Assembly: GCA_038363925.1 (NCBI GenBank)
Contig: JAQQWL010000011.1
Location: 5,394,001-5,458,000 of the forward strand
Direction of reading: 5' to 3'
Length of the DNA stretch: 64,000 nt
Source of the DNA: Apiospora phragmitis
Taxonomy: Eukaryota; Ascomycota; Sordariomycetes; Amphisphaeriales; Apiosporaceae
In this document: piece by piece, positions 10,825 to 20,631 of the stretch
Numbering within the stretch: position 1 is the first letter of the stretch
How the letters are laid out: every line of letters begins with the position of its first letter
Notes under the pieces: model-generated
Seen by the model: only the letters and a program-made list of their open reading frames with translations
Told to the model about the DNA's origin: nothing
Database searches by the model: none
Position numbers and translations under genes: made by a program

Positions 10825-12235
10825 CATGTCTTTTGCTTGTTTCGTTCCTTCACTACTAGAGTATGTTTGAGGGATCTTGGAGACAGAGAAAAGATACTTG
10901 TTGATTTCAATAGAGCAAGCGCGCTGAACAACATCTGCCCTCGATAGTACTTTTCTGCTTTTTGGATAATTCGACTGCGTCCTCTTCAGTCAAAGACGTT
11001 CTTGTAAAATTCCCCGTTCTGTGCGAGAGTCCTTCCCATCTTTAAGCTGTCGTACGTCAGTCAGGCTTTTGGTGAGATTGACAAAGCTGAAGAGAAAGTA
11101 GCATCCTACGGCAACCTCATATTGTCTAATCTTCTCTTGAAGGTATCTAACACCGTTCTGGCTACGGCACTGTTTCCGATCTAGATTAAGCTAGAGTAAC
11201 CAAGATACTTTATCAAATGTCGCTGTGCCTTCGTTCCCTCGCCTCTATTCTGGCCTGTCTTTCTTCCCCTGATGGTCATCTGTGTCTCCATGACCCTTTG
11301 ACTTGGACAATAACTTTCTTGGCTGGACATCTGCCTCCAGGAGTTCACATCTCTACCCAGTGAAACGAGCGATCCACTGTTAGCTCCCCGTGATCGTAGT
11401 CAAATAGCGTGAAGTGGCATTTCGCAGTCAATGTACTCCCTTTTCTCTTTTCCTTTCATTTCGACACCAATCTACATCAGATGAGGCCTTTGTGATACTT
11501 AACCAGGGCGTCGCATAGTCATCAAAATTGCATGTTTTGAAGGCTAATAACTGTGGTGAGCATCTTGTGGTCTCGAAAAACTCTTTACAGTAATAAAGCT
11601 GAAGTCTCTTCACGCCCAAGCAGTCTGGCAATGACCAACCGCGTTGCCGCGCAACGAGTACAATAAGGAGGGGGGCATCACGAGGAACATTTCCGTGCTT
11701 TCCTTTTGTGACTCATTCGTAGTTGTGAAGCCGTCCCTTGACGCGTCGGTTCTCATGTCCAAGTATGTAGTTACTCCCTCGTGCCGGGTTGCCAATATTC
11801 ATTTCCTGCTTCTTGACCAAGCAAGTATTCTCTCTCTGGTAACGGCTGCATCATACGAGTGTCGTAGGTGAAAGGATAGGCCAGTTACAGAGGGAAAACC
11901 CCGTGTGCTCCCTGAACGGTATACAAGCTTGTTTCGTCGGAATGCTGGCCGGAGCATGGTCGCCATCACTCGCCTCTATTTTCGACGCCATCCAAGCCAC
12001 TGCTCGTTGGAGCTGGGGTAGCCCTTTCCCATCGCAACTGCCTCCTTCTCTTGATGGCCTGCAGACTCAACGCCGGCTCTTCGTAACGCGGTGTGCAGAT
12101 TCACTGTCGCCCCTGCGTCAACGGTATACAATCTTGCCCTGTCTATATTCAATACGGCATTCAGGCTCAACCCTCACCTTTTTCCCTTCATGAGATAAAG
12201 AGTCAACATCACCTAAGAACTGGCAGCGACGTGCT

Positions 12236-12525
12236 CATCGCGATTCCCTCTCTATTCCGTCCAAACACTGACACCGGTGTTTTCATCGCAACTTATCTCT
12301 ATTCCGTCGCATCCTCCCTTGTTTCTTGTTTTCATTCACCGCGATCGCTAACACCGTCGTCGTCTTCATCGCGACTGCCTTGCCTTTTGTTCCTTGTTCG
12401 TCCGAACACTGGCTACTTCGACTTCATCGCGACTACTTCTCCCCTCGTCAGTTCTTCCGTCTGAGCATTAGCACTGTCGCCTTCGTCGCAACTACATCTC
12501 ATCTCGTTGTTCTTCCGTCTGAATA
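12236..12525. repeat. degenerate ~60-bp tandem repeat, about five copies
   Basis: The phrase TTCATCGCGACT (or TTCGTCGCAACT) followed by a pyrimidine-rich stretch and TTCCGTCTGA or TCCGAACACTG recurs near 12245, 12292, 12366, 12423 and 12484, with 50-75 bp spacing. Copies are diverged and of unequal length. Confidence 0.6.
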
Positions 12526-12904
12526 ACTGGAAACTCCCCCGTCGCGACACGCTCCTCTCCTCTTTCTCTGGCTTGGCCTTCACTGGCTGCTCGAGACCCA
12601 ACCGACCTGGCCAACTGTCTTGAGATTCACTCAGCTTTTCACAGTAGCATCGATTCAAGGCTGTCATCACCTGCTGCTCCAGCCGCTTCGAGCAATTTTC
12701 TCAACTTCGACCACTTCGAAGTTCAAAGCATTGGACTTCAAGTGGTAGCTTCTGGAACCCGACATCTGAAAGGCGTTGCCAAGAACAAACTTCCCGTGAG
12801 TACCATCCTTTATGTTGAGTATTTTTTGGTTTCCATTCTCGCTCGAAGAATAGTTGTCTTATCCCGTCACGGTCTCATCCCGTCACGGTGGTACCTGGTT
12901 GAGG

Positions 12905-12946
12905 CGGTATAAAGCGGTAACGGTATACCGTCACCGCGTTATACCG
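12905..12946. repeat. 42-bp imperfect palindrome
   Basis: The arms CGGTATAAAGCGGTAACGGTA and the reverse complement of the right half differ at only two of 21 positions, with the dyad centre at 12925/12926 and no loop. It could form a cruciform or hairpin. Its right end overlaps the first unit of the 30-bp minisatellite. Confidence 0.85.
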
Positions 12947-13093
12947 TTCCTGCTCCTTCATACTTACCACATGTCGCTCCTGCTTCTTTACATTTAGTTC
13001 ATACCGTTCCTGTTTCCTTGCACTCGGTAGATATCGTTCCTGCTTCTTACACTCGATGCACATCGATCCTGCTTTCTTACACTCGGTATATGC
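12945..13093. repeat. 30-bp minisatellite, five copies
   Basis: Units begin at 12945, 12975, 13005, 13035 and 13064, each starting CGTTCCTGCTTCTT or a 1-3 base variant; one unit is 29 bp. The regular period indicates tandem duplication. On the minus strand an open frame would repeat a K-Q-E-R-Y motif, but the frame has no other coding support. Confidence 0.85.
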
Positions 13094-13403
13094 AAATCGC
13101 GACTACCTTGAAACCAGAGGGAAGCTTGAAGACAAGATGTGCAATGTTCCTTTTCATGTCTGATCTCTATGAACAATATCTAACCTCGTAGTCGAATGGG
13201 ACTAATAAGCATAATTCTAGATCTACAGTTACCCCGGATTTCGCGCCCAATCGGGAAAGACATCTCCGCTATTATTCGGTATACACTGTCGTCAACTCCC
13301 TATACAACCAGCCAACCAACCAAAGTCTTGCCCAACCTTAATTTCCCGACCAATAGAATCTCACCCGAGAACACAAGAAGATATACATCGATACCTCAAC
13401 AAG

Positions 13404-15233
13404 ATGTGCATCATTGAGTACGTAGGTTACTCGTGCGGGCACAGCTCCGTACCGGTGCTTCGCTTGTGCCCCATGACCACCCACGCGCTCAGCAACCCAG
13501 TCTGCAAGGACCCGAGCCACCGGCCCACCATGGTTGGTGACATGTGCCCGGCCTGCAGCCGCGTCATACACTCGAGATGGGTCGATATCGTCATGTTCGA
13601 GCACCAGTGGATGCATAAGCGAGGCACATGTGGCTGCCCGACCAAGTTCCCGTCGCTCTTGCACCCTCGGACTATGGGGGCCGACTCCAACAGAGAAGCC
13701 GATCAATACACTGGCCAGACGACTCTGCGAGGTATCTCGGATCGGATAGGTGAGGCCATAAGTAAGAAGTTAGAATCGGGTGATGGCACTGCAGCTACCA
13801 GCTATGAAGACAATGTAGGCTCAGCCACTGCCACTGCTTTTGTAGATCGACCCTCCGTAGGCGGGCCATCACGCCCCGGTAGAGGCAATGGCAAGAAGAA
13901 AACCCACAAGCCTGTGAAGCAGAAGGGCAAGGGCAAAGGCAAAGGCTGGATCCGCAAGCAACATTATAAGAACAACAACCCTGAGCTCGGCCGCCATGCC
14001 ATGATGGCCACGCATCATGATGCGACAACGACCCTCCTCCCGCGCCTCGCTACACTAAGCAGCGATGACGAGGTCGTCGAGACATTCCAGTTGCCGTCGT
14101 TGGAGTCATCATCGACGACGGACGGAATTCACAGCGCGAGCGACGGCCCGCCGCTGCAGCAGCAACAGCAGGGGCAGCAGGTCAACGTGCGTCTCGCAAG
14201 CCAGTTCGCCGCCGAGTGGATCCCGGACCACGCCGAGCGGCACCGGACCGGGGCCTGCAGCTGCCATGTTCGGTTTGAGCGGTACCAGCCCTACGAGGTG
14301 ACAGAGGCCGAGTACTACTTCGGGCGTGCCGACTCGCAGGGGTCCAGCATCAGCTACCTGGACCATATGACAGCGGGCATGGAGGCTCTCGGCTTCAGCG
14401 AGCCGGGCGGCTGCGGCGGCAACTCCTCCGATTCTGGTGGCGGTTCCACTGCCATTATCCCAACGACTACTACTATTCAAGATGTCGAGGGCACGGAGGG
14501 GCTGTTCTTCCACTTCTCGTCTCCTTCGCCGCAGATGACGATGAGCAGTAGCGGCGATACTGGTTACGGCAGCATGGGCTTTAGCCCAGACTTTACGACT
14601 CTGAACACAGCAGCAGTCTACGACAACACCACCGACTTCGCGACCGCACCTCCATTCGGCCCTGATACCGGCAACTTCGACAGTATGCCCATGAACAACT
14701 CCTCTTCTTATATGGCAGCCCAGGACGACTACAACACTTGCGCCTACAACTGCAGCTACACCACCCCGGCCCAGACCCCGCCTGCAACGCCCATCACAGC
14801 AACCCCTCGCTCCCCCATTCTCTATTCCTACCCGCCCGAGCAAGCCCTTCGCCCGATGGACATCGCCCACTGGCGCGTGATCGAAGCCTCGCCGGACCCG
14901 GCCCGCTCCTGGGCCGTCGAGTCGCGAAACCGACCCGAGGATTTCGGCTTCCGCAGCGTCGACGAGGCGGCCCGGGTCCTGGCCCAGACGCCCGCGCAGG
15001 CCCCGATCCGGTCGCGGCTGGCGGCCCCCGTCGCGGCGGCCGACCACCTGCCCAACACCCTCTACTACCAGCACTTCGACGCCGACGACCCCTCGACCTA
15101 CCCCATCGTCGCCCTCCCCCTGGGCGCCGGCCCCGAGGGCGGTCCCGAGTACAGCCACTCGCCGCGCTGGGACGTCTGCCACCTCGCCCGGCCCCGGCCC
15201 CGCAGGTCTCGCTCTCTGGATGGTCGTACTTGA
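13404..15233 (+). CDS. hypothetical protein with Cys-rich N-terminus
   Basis: A single exon of 609 residues, of no family I can name. The first about 85 residues hold some ten cysteines with histidines in short spacings (YSCGHS, RLCPM, VCKDPSH, DMCPACSR, GTCGCP), which looks like a small metal-binding module. A strongly basic stretch rich in KGKGKGK follows at about 170-190. A long low-complexity region rich in S/T/G/Q/P comes next. The C-terminal 120 residues are more ordered (YPPEQALRPMDIAHWRV). Start 13404 opens directly with the conserved-looking MCIIEYVGYSCGH. Such an architecture would suit a nuclear or regulatory protein, but that is inference. A 2.6 kb repeat-bearing upstream region precedes it. 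Coding reality is well supported by codon usage over 1.8 kb. Confidence 0.8.
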   Translation: MCIIEYVGYSCGHSSVPVLRLCPMTTHALSNPVCKDPSHRPTMVGDMCPACSRVIHSRWVDIVMFEHQWMHKRGTCGCPTKFPSLLHPRTMGADSNREADQYTGQTTLRGISDRIGEAISKKLESGDGTAATSYEDNVGSATATAFVDRPSVGGPSRPGRGNGKKKTHKPVKQKGKGKGKGWIRKQHYKNNNPELGRHAMMATHHDATTTLLPRLATLSSDDEVVETFQLPSLESSSTTDGIHSASDGPPLQQQQQGQQVNVRLASQFAAEWIPDHAERHRTGACSCHVRFERYQPYEVTEAEYYFGRADSQGSSISYLDHMTAGMEALGFSEPGGCGGNSSDSGGGSTAIIPTTTTIQDVEGTEGLFFHFSSPSPQMTMSSSGDTGYGSMGFSPDFTTLNTAAVYDNTTDFATAPPFGPDTGNFDSMPMNNSSSYMAAQDDYNTCAYNCSYTTPAQTPPATPITATPRSPILYSYPPEQALRPMDIAHWRVIEASPDPARSWAVESRNRPEDFGFRSVDEAARVLAQTPAQAPIRSRLAAPVAAADHLPNTLYYQHFDADDPSTYPIVALPLGAGPEGGPEYSHSPRWDVCHLARPRPRRSRSLDGRT

Positions 15234-15579
15234 GCGCGTCGTCTCCCTCGCTCAAACCCAACCGACTACCCCTGAACTGCTGCCGGAAGCATCATGATTA
15301 GTCATGATAGAGAGAACAGGAAACCTCAGGTAAGATACCAAACATCCGCACATTAAAACCAGGGGCTAACGCTGTAGGCAGAAAATTTCGTCAAAAAAAG
15401 AAAAAACTCTGAAGGACCTTTGTACTATATACGGGGCGGAAAGACGCCTCTATGCCAATGCCATGGATTCTCCTATGGCCTATGGTACACATGAAGGTGG
15501 TTTGGTCCGCAGCTTTCCCCTTCGTCTTGACTCGTATCACGAGTCTCAGCTTTTTGCTGTACTATCAACTCCCCTGTCT
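15234..15579. other. convergent 3' intergenic
   Basis: The 3' flanks of two convergent genes. No feature is recognised apart from an A-rich tract near 15393-15405. Confidence 0.5.
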
Positions 15580-17189
15580 CTACCGATCGACCTCGCCTGT
15601 GAATGGTGTTAGTATGAATTTTTCCCCTTTGTTCTGCTTGAGTCGATTACTTACCAAACACTAGATCCATCGTTCCGATTACGGCAACAGCGTCGGCCAA
15701 GAGATGGCCTCTTGAGACGTGATCAAAACCACCCAGATGGGCGAAACCAGGCGCGCGAATGTGGCATCGGTAAGGACGCTCGCTTCCGTCACTCACGACA
15801 TAGACACCCATCTCACCCTTCGGGGCCTCGATTGCTGAGTAAGTCTCACCTGGCGGGACAGAGTAACCCTTGGTGTAAAGCAAGAAGTGGTGAATGAGAG
15901 CCTCCATGTTCTCCTTCATGGCGGCACGAGGTGGCGGCGAAACCTTGTAGTCCTCGACTCGGACGGGACCGGCAGGCATCTTGTTCAGGCACTGATGAAT
16001 GATTCGCAGGGACTGGCGGAACTCTTCCATACGGCACAGATATCGGTCGTAGCAGTCACCGTTGACACCCACCGGAACATCGAACTCTACTTGATCGTAC
16101 GCATCGTAGGGCTGGCTCTTTCGGATATCCCAAGGGACACCAGAGCCTCGAAGCATGACACCGGTGAAGGAAAGGTTCAGAGCCTCAGCGGCGGTAACAA
16201 CACCAACACCCTGCAGACGGTTGATCCAGATTCTGTTGTCCGTCAACATCTCCTCGGTCTCGTCGATTCGGTCACCGAATTGGGTGGCCCATTGGTAGAT
16301 GTCGTCCAGGAGACCCACGGGGATATCCTGGTGGACACCACCAGGTCGGACGTAGGCGGCGTGGAGGCGAGCTCCCGAGACACGCTCGTAGAATTCCTGG
16401 AAGGAAGAGTGGTGATCAGCGCGATGCTCTCCTAGCAATTGTATTTCTTGGCACATATGGCGTCTGCATTTTACTTGATAGTTCTCATTCACGTCCATAG
16501 CAAATGCAACATCGTTTTCTCCTTACCATAAGCTTCTCTCTCTCCTCGAACCCCCACAAGAACGGCGTGAGGGCACCGACATCCATGGCGTGCGAGAGGA
16601 CGGACATGAGGTGGTTCAGAACTCGGGTGATCTCGCCAAACAGGGTGCGGATGAACTTGGCTCGCTCGGGGATTTCGACGTTGAGCAGCTTCTCGACAGC
16701 CAGCGAGAAGCACTGTTCGTTGGTCATCATGGAGACGTAGTCGAGACGGTCGAAGTAGGGCAGGGCCTGTAGATAGGTCTTGTACTCGATCAACTTCTCG
16801 GTACCTCGGTGAAGCAGTCCGACGTGGGGGTCGGCTCGGACAATCTCCTCTCCGCTCAATTCGAGGATGAGCCGCAAGACACCGTGGGCGGCGGGATGCT
16901 GGGGACCGAAGTTGACGGTGTAGTGGCGGATCTTGCGCTCCTCGACGGTACCCTCGCTGGACTTCTGGTAGGTGCGGCCATCGGTACCCTCGACGTGCTT
17001 GACGCCGTAGGGGTCGGACCAGTCGTTGCTGACGGGCTGGATGGTGGTGCGGTCGGTGGAAGCCTCGCTGGCGCGGCGGAGGACGGAGTGGGAAAAGGGT
17101 CGTACGGAAGAGACGGACATCGGCCTGGAGGGCATTGCGAGCTGCAGGCGCCTGGCGCCGCAACTGGCGATCCTGCGAAATGCCGCCAT
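15580..17189 (-). CDS. nuo-49: NADH:ubiquinone oxidoreductase 49 kDa subunit (NDUFS2), mitochondrial
   Basis: Exons 17189-16527, 16396-15655 and 15596-15580 give 473 residues. The last exon is only 17 nt (encoding EVDR after a split Gly) and completes the family's usual DLVFGEVDR C-terminus. A presequence rich in R/S/A ([16 protein letters not shown]) precedes the conserved core. The core includes [34 protein letters not shown], the [19 protein letters not shown] block, [18 protein letters not shown] and SIEAPKGE-like [10 protein letters not shown]. The subunit forms part of the quinone-binding site of complex I in the inner membrane. The 130-nt first intron is the longest in the gene. The frame is intact across all exons. 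Confidence 0.97.
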
Positions 17190-17761
17190 TTGCGATGGTT
17201 GAATGGCAATTGGCCTTTGATGTCTGGGGGAATGCTCGCTTCCTCTGTGGCGACGATTGGGTGTAGTTCTACCGGCTAACTAGCTGTTGTGCTCGTCATG
17301 GAGTTCGGCGAGCGGTTTTTCCGGGATTGACCAATGAGAGCGCCAGCATTTCCATTCACATCCACCTCCCCGGGCCAGTGGGGCCTCACTCATGATGGTA
17401 CATCCCTACTGCAATTCAAAGTTCACATGTTCTTGGGACTCCCTGTTTCAACTTTACTACCTAATCCATTGTCCATTGGTGTCATCTTGGTGTAGGCCCA
17501 GTCCATACCTTCTCTTTACATCCTCGATACCGGTAAGACTAGAAGTGATGATGATGGTCTTTGGGTCAGTTCCTGCCAAGACGGTGGTGAACTCACTACT
17601 TCCACAGCACTGCCCTGTTCTTAGTGAACAAAGCCACTCTCGAATCTCATCTCCGGAGGTAGTCCCCTGACGATAAAATGCAGCGCTTCTCAGTTTCCAG
17701 TATCGTACTCAATTAAATTCTGAAACTACATACCTACTTAAGTACTCTACACACATACAGA
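17190..17761. promoter_or_regulatory. divergent promoter region, NDUFS2 / unknown protein
   Basis: This 570-bp stretch lies between start codons pointing apart. No specific regulatory motif is recognised. Confidence 0.4.
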
Positions 17762-18418
17762 ATGGGCCTCAGAAAGACACTCGAGAAGAAGCTAGGACGG
17801 ACCCGTGAGCGCCGGGGCTCGAACACAGCACAGGGTGAAGACACCACAAGCAAAGAAGGAAACTGCACTCCGGAGCCATCAGCATCATCATCTGGGTCAT
17901 CGTCACCACCATCTGAAATCCCCGCCATCTCCTTTTCAGACGAGAGCTTAGCAGAACCCACGACAACGGGGAAACGCAAGCCATCCGACGCCCGTCGGTC
18001 AGGCATTGCACCAAGGCCCCGGCTAAATAGCGATGTGATGGGCAAGCGGAAACCCCAAGACACTGCCGCCTTGGTAGCTTCGCGGCCGCGCGCCAATAGC
18101 TACCAGACGCCGACCAGCAAGAGGGAGGGCGAGCCTAGCCCGGCGGATTACCTCTACTTCGGACCTAAAGAGGAAGGAGGAGCGTCGTCTTCAAATGCTG
18201 GCGGATCTGCACCAACCGGTGATGCGGCGAACAGGACTCGTCCACGCCAGACACCCTCTGCAAGCGGCGGTAGCCATACTGCACAGACAAGCCGCACGGA
18301 CGATAGCGGTTTTCTCAAAACGGGCGTGGCCGGCGCACGACAGCAGATGGGCTACCAGAATCTGACGTATGGCGGGTCGTTACAGTACGACTATTCTGGG
18401 ACACAAGCACCGTACTAA
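17762..18418 (+). CDS. hypothetical low-complexity protein
   Basis: A single exon of 218 residues. It opens with the basic stretch MGLRKTLEKKLGRTRERR, then is rich in S, P, T, G and charged residues with no predicted globular domain. Repeated elements KRKPSDARRSG and KRKPQDTAA, each near RPRLNS or RPRANS, look like basic phospho-acceptor or nuclear-localisation-type motifs. The C-terminus ends YGGSLQYDYSGTQAPY. I do not recognise a family. Codon usage favours real coding. The MGLRK start could be an N-myristoylation context (Gly2), though that is only suggestive. Confidence 0.72.
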   Translation: MGLRKTLEKKLGRTRERRGSNTAQGEDTTSKEGNCTPEPSASSSGSSSPPSEIPAISFSDESLAEPTTTGKRKPSDARRSGIAPRPRLNSDVMGKRKPQDTAALVASRPRANSYQTPTSKREGEPSPADYLYFGPKEEGGASSSNAGGSAPTGDAANRTRPRQTPSASGGSHTAQTSRTDDSGFLKTGVAGARQQMGYQNLTYGGSLQYDYSGTQAPY

Positions 18419-18785
18419 TGGGAAGCGATTTTGGTTTCTTGACTGGTGTATTTCAGAGTACCATCCAGCAGCCAGTCGGGAAGGACAGCAACATCCAACT
18501 GTTCGAATAAGTGAAAAGAGCACCCCCTAAGGGCATCAGTTAAACCAATTCAAACTACTTTTTGGCGGCAACAACATGCGTCATGGTTAATCTGAGCGTT
18601 ATGTCGTTCTATGTCATTCTTCAGGGGCTTGTTAGGATGCTTTATAGAACACTCATATCCAGCGCACCTGGTTTACTTCTTTTGCCCTGCATGCTTTCAG
18701 CCACATACCAACGCCTATGCCCAAATCGTGGTTATGAGAAAACAACCGCCCCTGTCTTCTAAATGGTATCTCTAAAACATCCCGC
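18419..18785. other. convergent 3' intergenic
   Basis: Nothing recognised; 3' flanks of two converging genes. Confidence 0.5.
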
Positions 18786-20143
18786 TCATGTGAAACGAAG
18801 GAAGAACTTGAATGACAGCGCGGGGAAAGCCGGGTCTGTCACCGCAATCTCCTGCTTCTCCTCCAGACCTAGCCCCTCCCGCAATGTCTTCTCGAGATTC
18901 GGCCGTGTCTGCTCCTCCAAACTTTTGGGGAATCGCATATACAGTGTTTTGCTATCAGTTCTGATAGATGGCTTTTTAAGCTGCGCACTGGCATTGGTGG
19001 CCAACGAATCGACCAGTTCCTGTAGAGTCCACCTTGGGTCAACTTCCAAAGGCTTTGACAAGGATCCGCAAACCGCACAGTCCTCCTTCTTCTCGTACTT
19101 GAATGTGTTGGTGTAGATGGCTTCATCGCCGTGGTAGGACATGTAATTATCCTCGAATCCCAGAGCTGGCGCAGCCGCTGTGGCGATCTTGAGGGCCTCA
19201 TTGCAGCAGCTCGCCGCAATGATGGCGTTGGTTGATGCAATGGCAGGAATGATGCTCTTCACCACGCCTTGTGTTAGCGAGTAAGTGACACCAGGGATCT
19301 TGAACTCCTCAGCTCGGGAAAGAGCCTTCTGGTAAAGCCAGGTGATGTGCTCCGGATCGTCCTTGTCGAGACTAGGGAATGGCTTTTCTTGTTCCCATGC
19401 AATGATATGGGCCCACTCGATGCAATGCTCTGGCTGTCGCGGAATTGTGGCGAGGGTGCAGAGAGGAACGGCAGTGCGTGGCGCGTACAGGTCCAGCTGG
19501 CACTCTATGCAAGGGGTCATGGTAGGGAATACCACACGAGTCTGTCCCTTGAAGCCTTCGGTGCCGCCGTCGATCATGGGTTTCAGCGAGTCTGGGTTGT
19601 CTTCGTCCACCATGTTGACTAATGTCGCATTCATCCAGCGCCGTGCTTCGATGCTGTCCAGGCCACATACGACCATCTGGAACTGCATGTAAAAGTCCTC
19701 GTCAAAATCTTGAATCCGGCAGTTGTGCGGCGTAATCTTGACTCCCTGAACCCTTCGCTCGACGAAGGCAGCAGCTACCTCGGCCTTGGACCTCCCGACA
19801 TCTGCCTTTCGAAACAAGAATTGGCGGTTCAGGTTGGATATGTCGATCGTGTCTATCGGCGGCAGAACAAAGGTTAGTACACAGCAGCCAGACGCGCAAG
19901 CAAGGACCACTTGCCCATATCGATTACATGTATGTTCTTGAAGCCGGAAAGCGCCAGGTTCTTGAGGATTTCGCAGCCCAGACCTCCGGCCCCGATGACG
20001 AGAATGGTAGATTTTCCGAGGGTATCTAGCATATCCGGGGTGACTTCTTCATCGTCATTAGGAGGGTTGAAGGGACCCTTGGTCTTTCGAATGTGGTCGA
20101 GATACTGCCATCGCGCGATACCATCTTCGGGGCTGACAGCCAT
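18786..20143 (-). CDS. UBA3: NEDD8-activating enzyme E1 catalytic subunit UBA3
   Basis: Exon 1 is 20143-19915 and exon 2 is 19852-18786 (431 residues). They are joined at phase 1 by a 62-nt intron with a GC donor (gcaagt), a CTAAC branch point and an ATAG acceptor. The adenylation domain shows [18 protein letters not shown] at about 51-68 and NLNRQFLF. The catalytic cysteine lies in [15 protein letters not shown] at about Cys208. Zinc ligands are CIEC (191-194) and the later CAVC. The C-terminal ubiquitin-fold domain follows. With its partner ULA1 it activates NEDD8/Rub1 for cullin neddylation. No ATG occurs in the few hundred bases upstream, so 20143 is the start. It is divergent from TEL2. 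Confidence 0.95.
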
Positions 20144-20631
20144 CTTGGCGAAATGGTCGATGAGTTGTGCTGTCTGTTGCTGAATACAAGGGGGGACGGC
20201 GCTTTGGAGCTCCAGCTGTTAAGCTCAGGGCCCTTCGGTACTGCAGCTGGGAGGTAACGTCAGAAACTGAGGGTTATCGACGATAAGGATGTTGGGGGGA
20301 GGTGGTAGAGTTGAAGTGGGATGGATGGGCGGGGTAATTAAGTACAAGCTCTAGGCTGCTCTAGCTGCCTAATCAATTGAGTTACAGGGGGTGGCAAGTG
20401 GTTCAGCACCTGAGGTACCTAGAGCACTTACCAAAGATGCATTATGTAATATCTGGTGCAGCAACTTCGACCTCAAGACTCAACTCCGGTGGGCTCAAGG
20501 TGTGATGGGTACATATGCCTTTACAAAGTCAACTCGGATTTCAGTTTCTCTTTTATCAGTAGGTTGTTGATATTGGATAAACCTAACAAGAGTGAGGCTG
20601 CTGCCGGTGCAGACCATGGTATCTGGTGAGC
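20144..20631. promoter_or_regulatory. divergent promoter region, UBA3 / TEL2
   Basis: This 488-bp stretch lies between start codons pointing apart. No specific motif is recognised. Confidence 0.4.

Larger units (their letters stand above)
10825..13403. other. 2.6 kb gene-free region with tandem repeats
   Basis: I find no convincing gene. It holds degenerate repeats of about 60 bp (12236-12525), a 42-bp imperfect palindrome (12905-12946) and a 30-bp minisatellite (12945-13093). A pyrimidine-rich leader precedes the next gene. Part of it may be a long 5' untranslated region of the 13404 gene. Confidence 0.6.

Noticed and set aside
12875..13063. Minus-strand frame with repeating KQERY
   Set aside because: Produced by translation of the 30-bp minisatellite; no start context or flanking coding sequence.
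14109..15182. Long minus-strand open frame opposite the Cys-rich gene
   Set aside because: GC-rich coding DNA leaves the opposite strand open; low-complexity G/R/V composition and no motifs.
16809..17279. Plus-strand frame opposite NDUFS2
   Set aside because: Shadow of the strongly conserved complex I gene.
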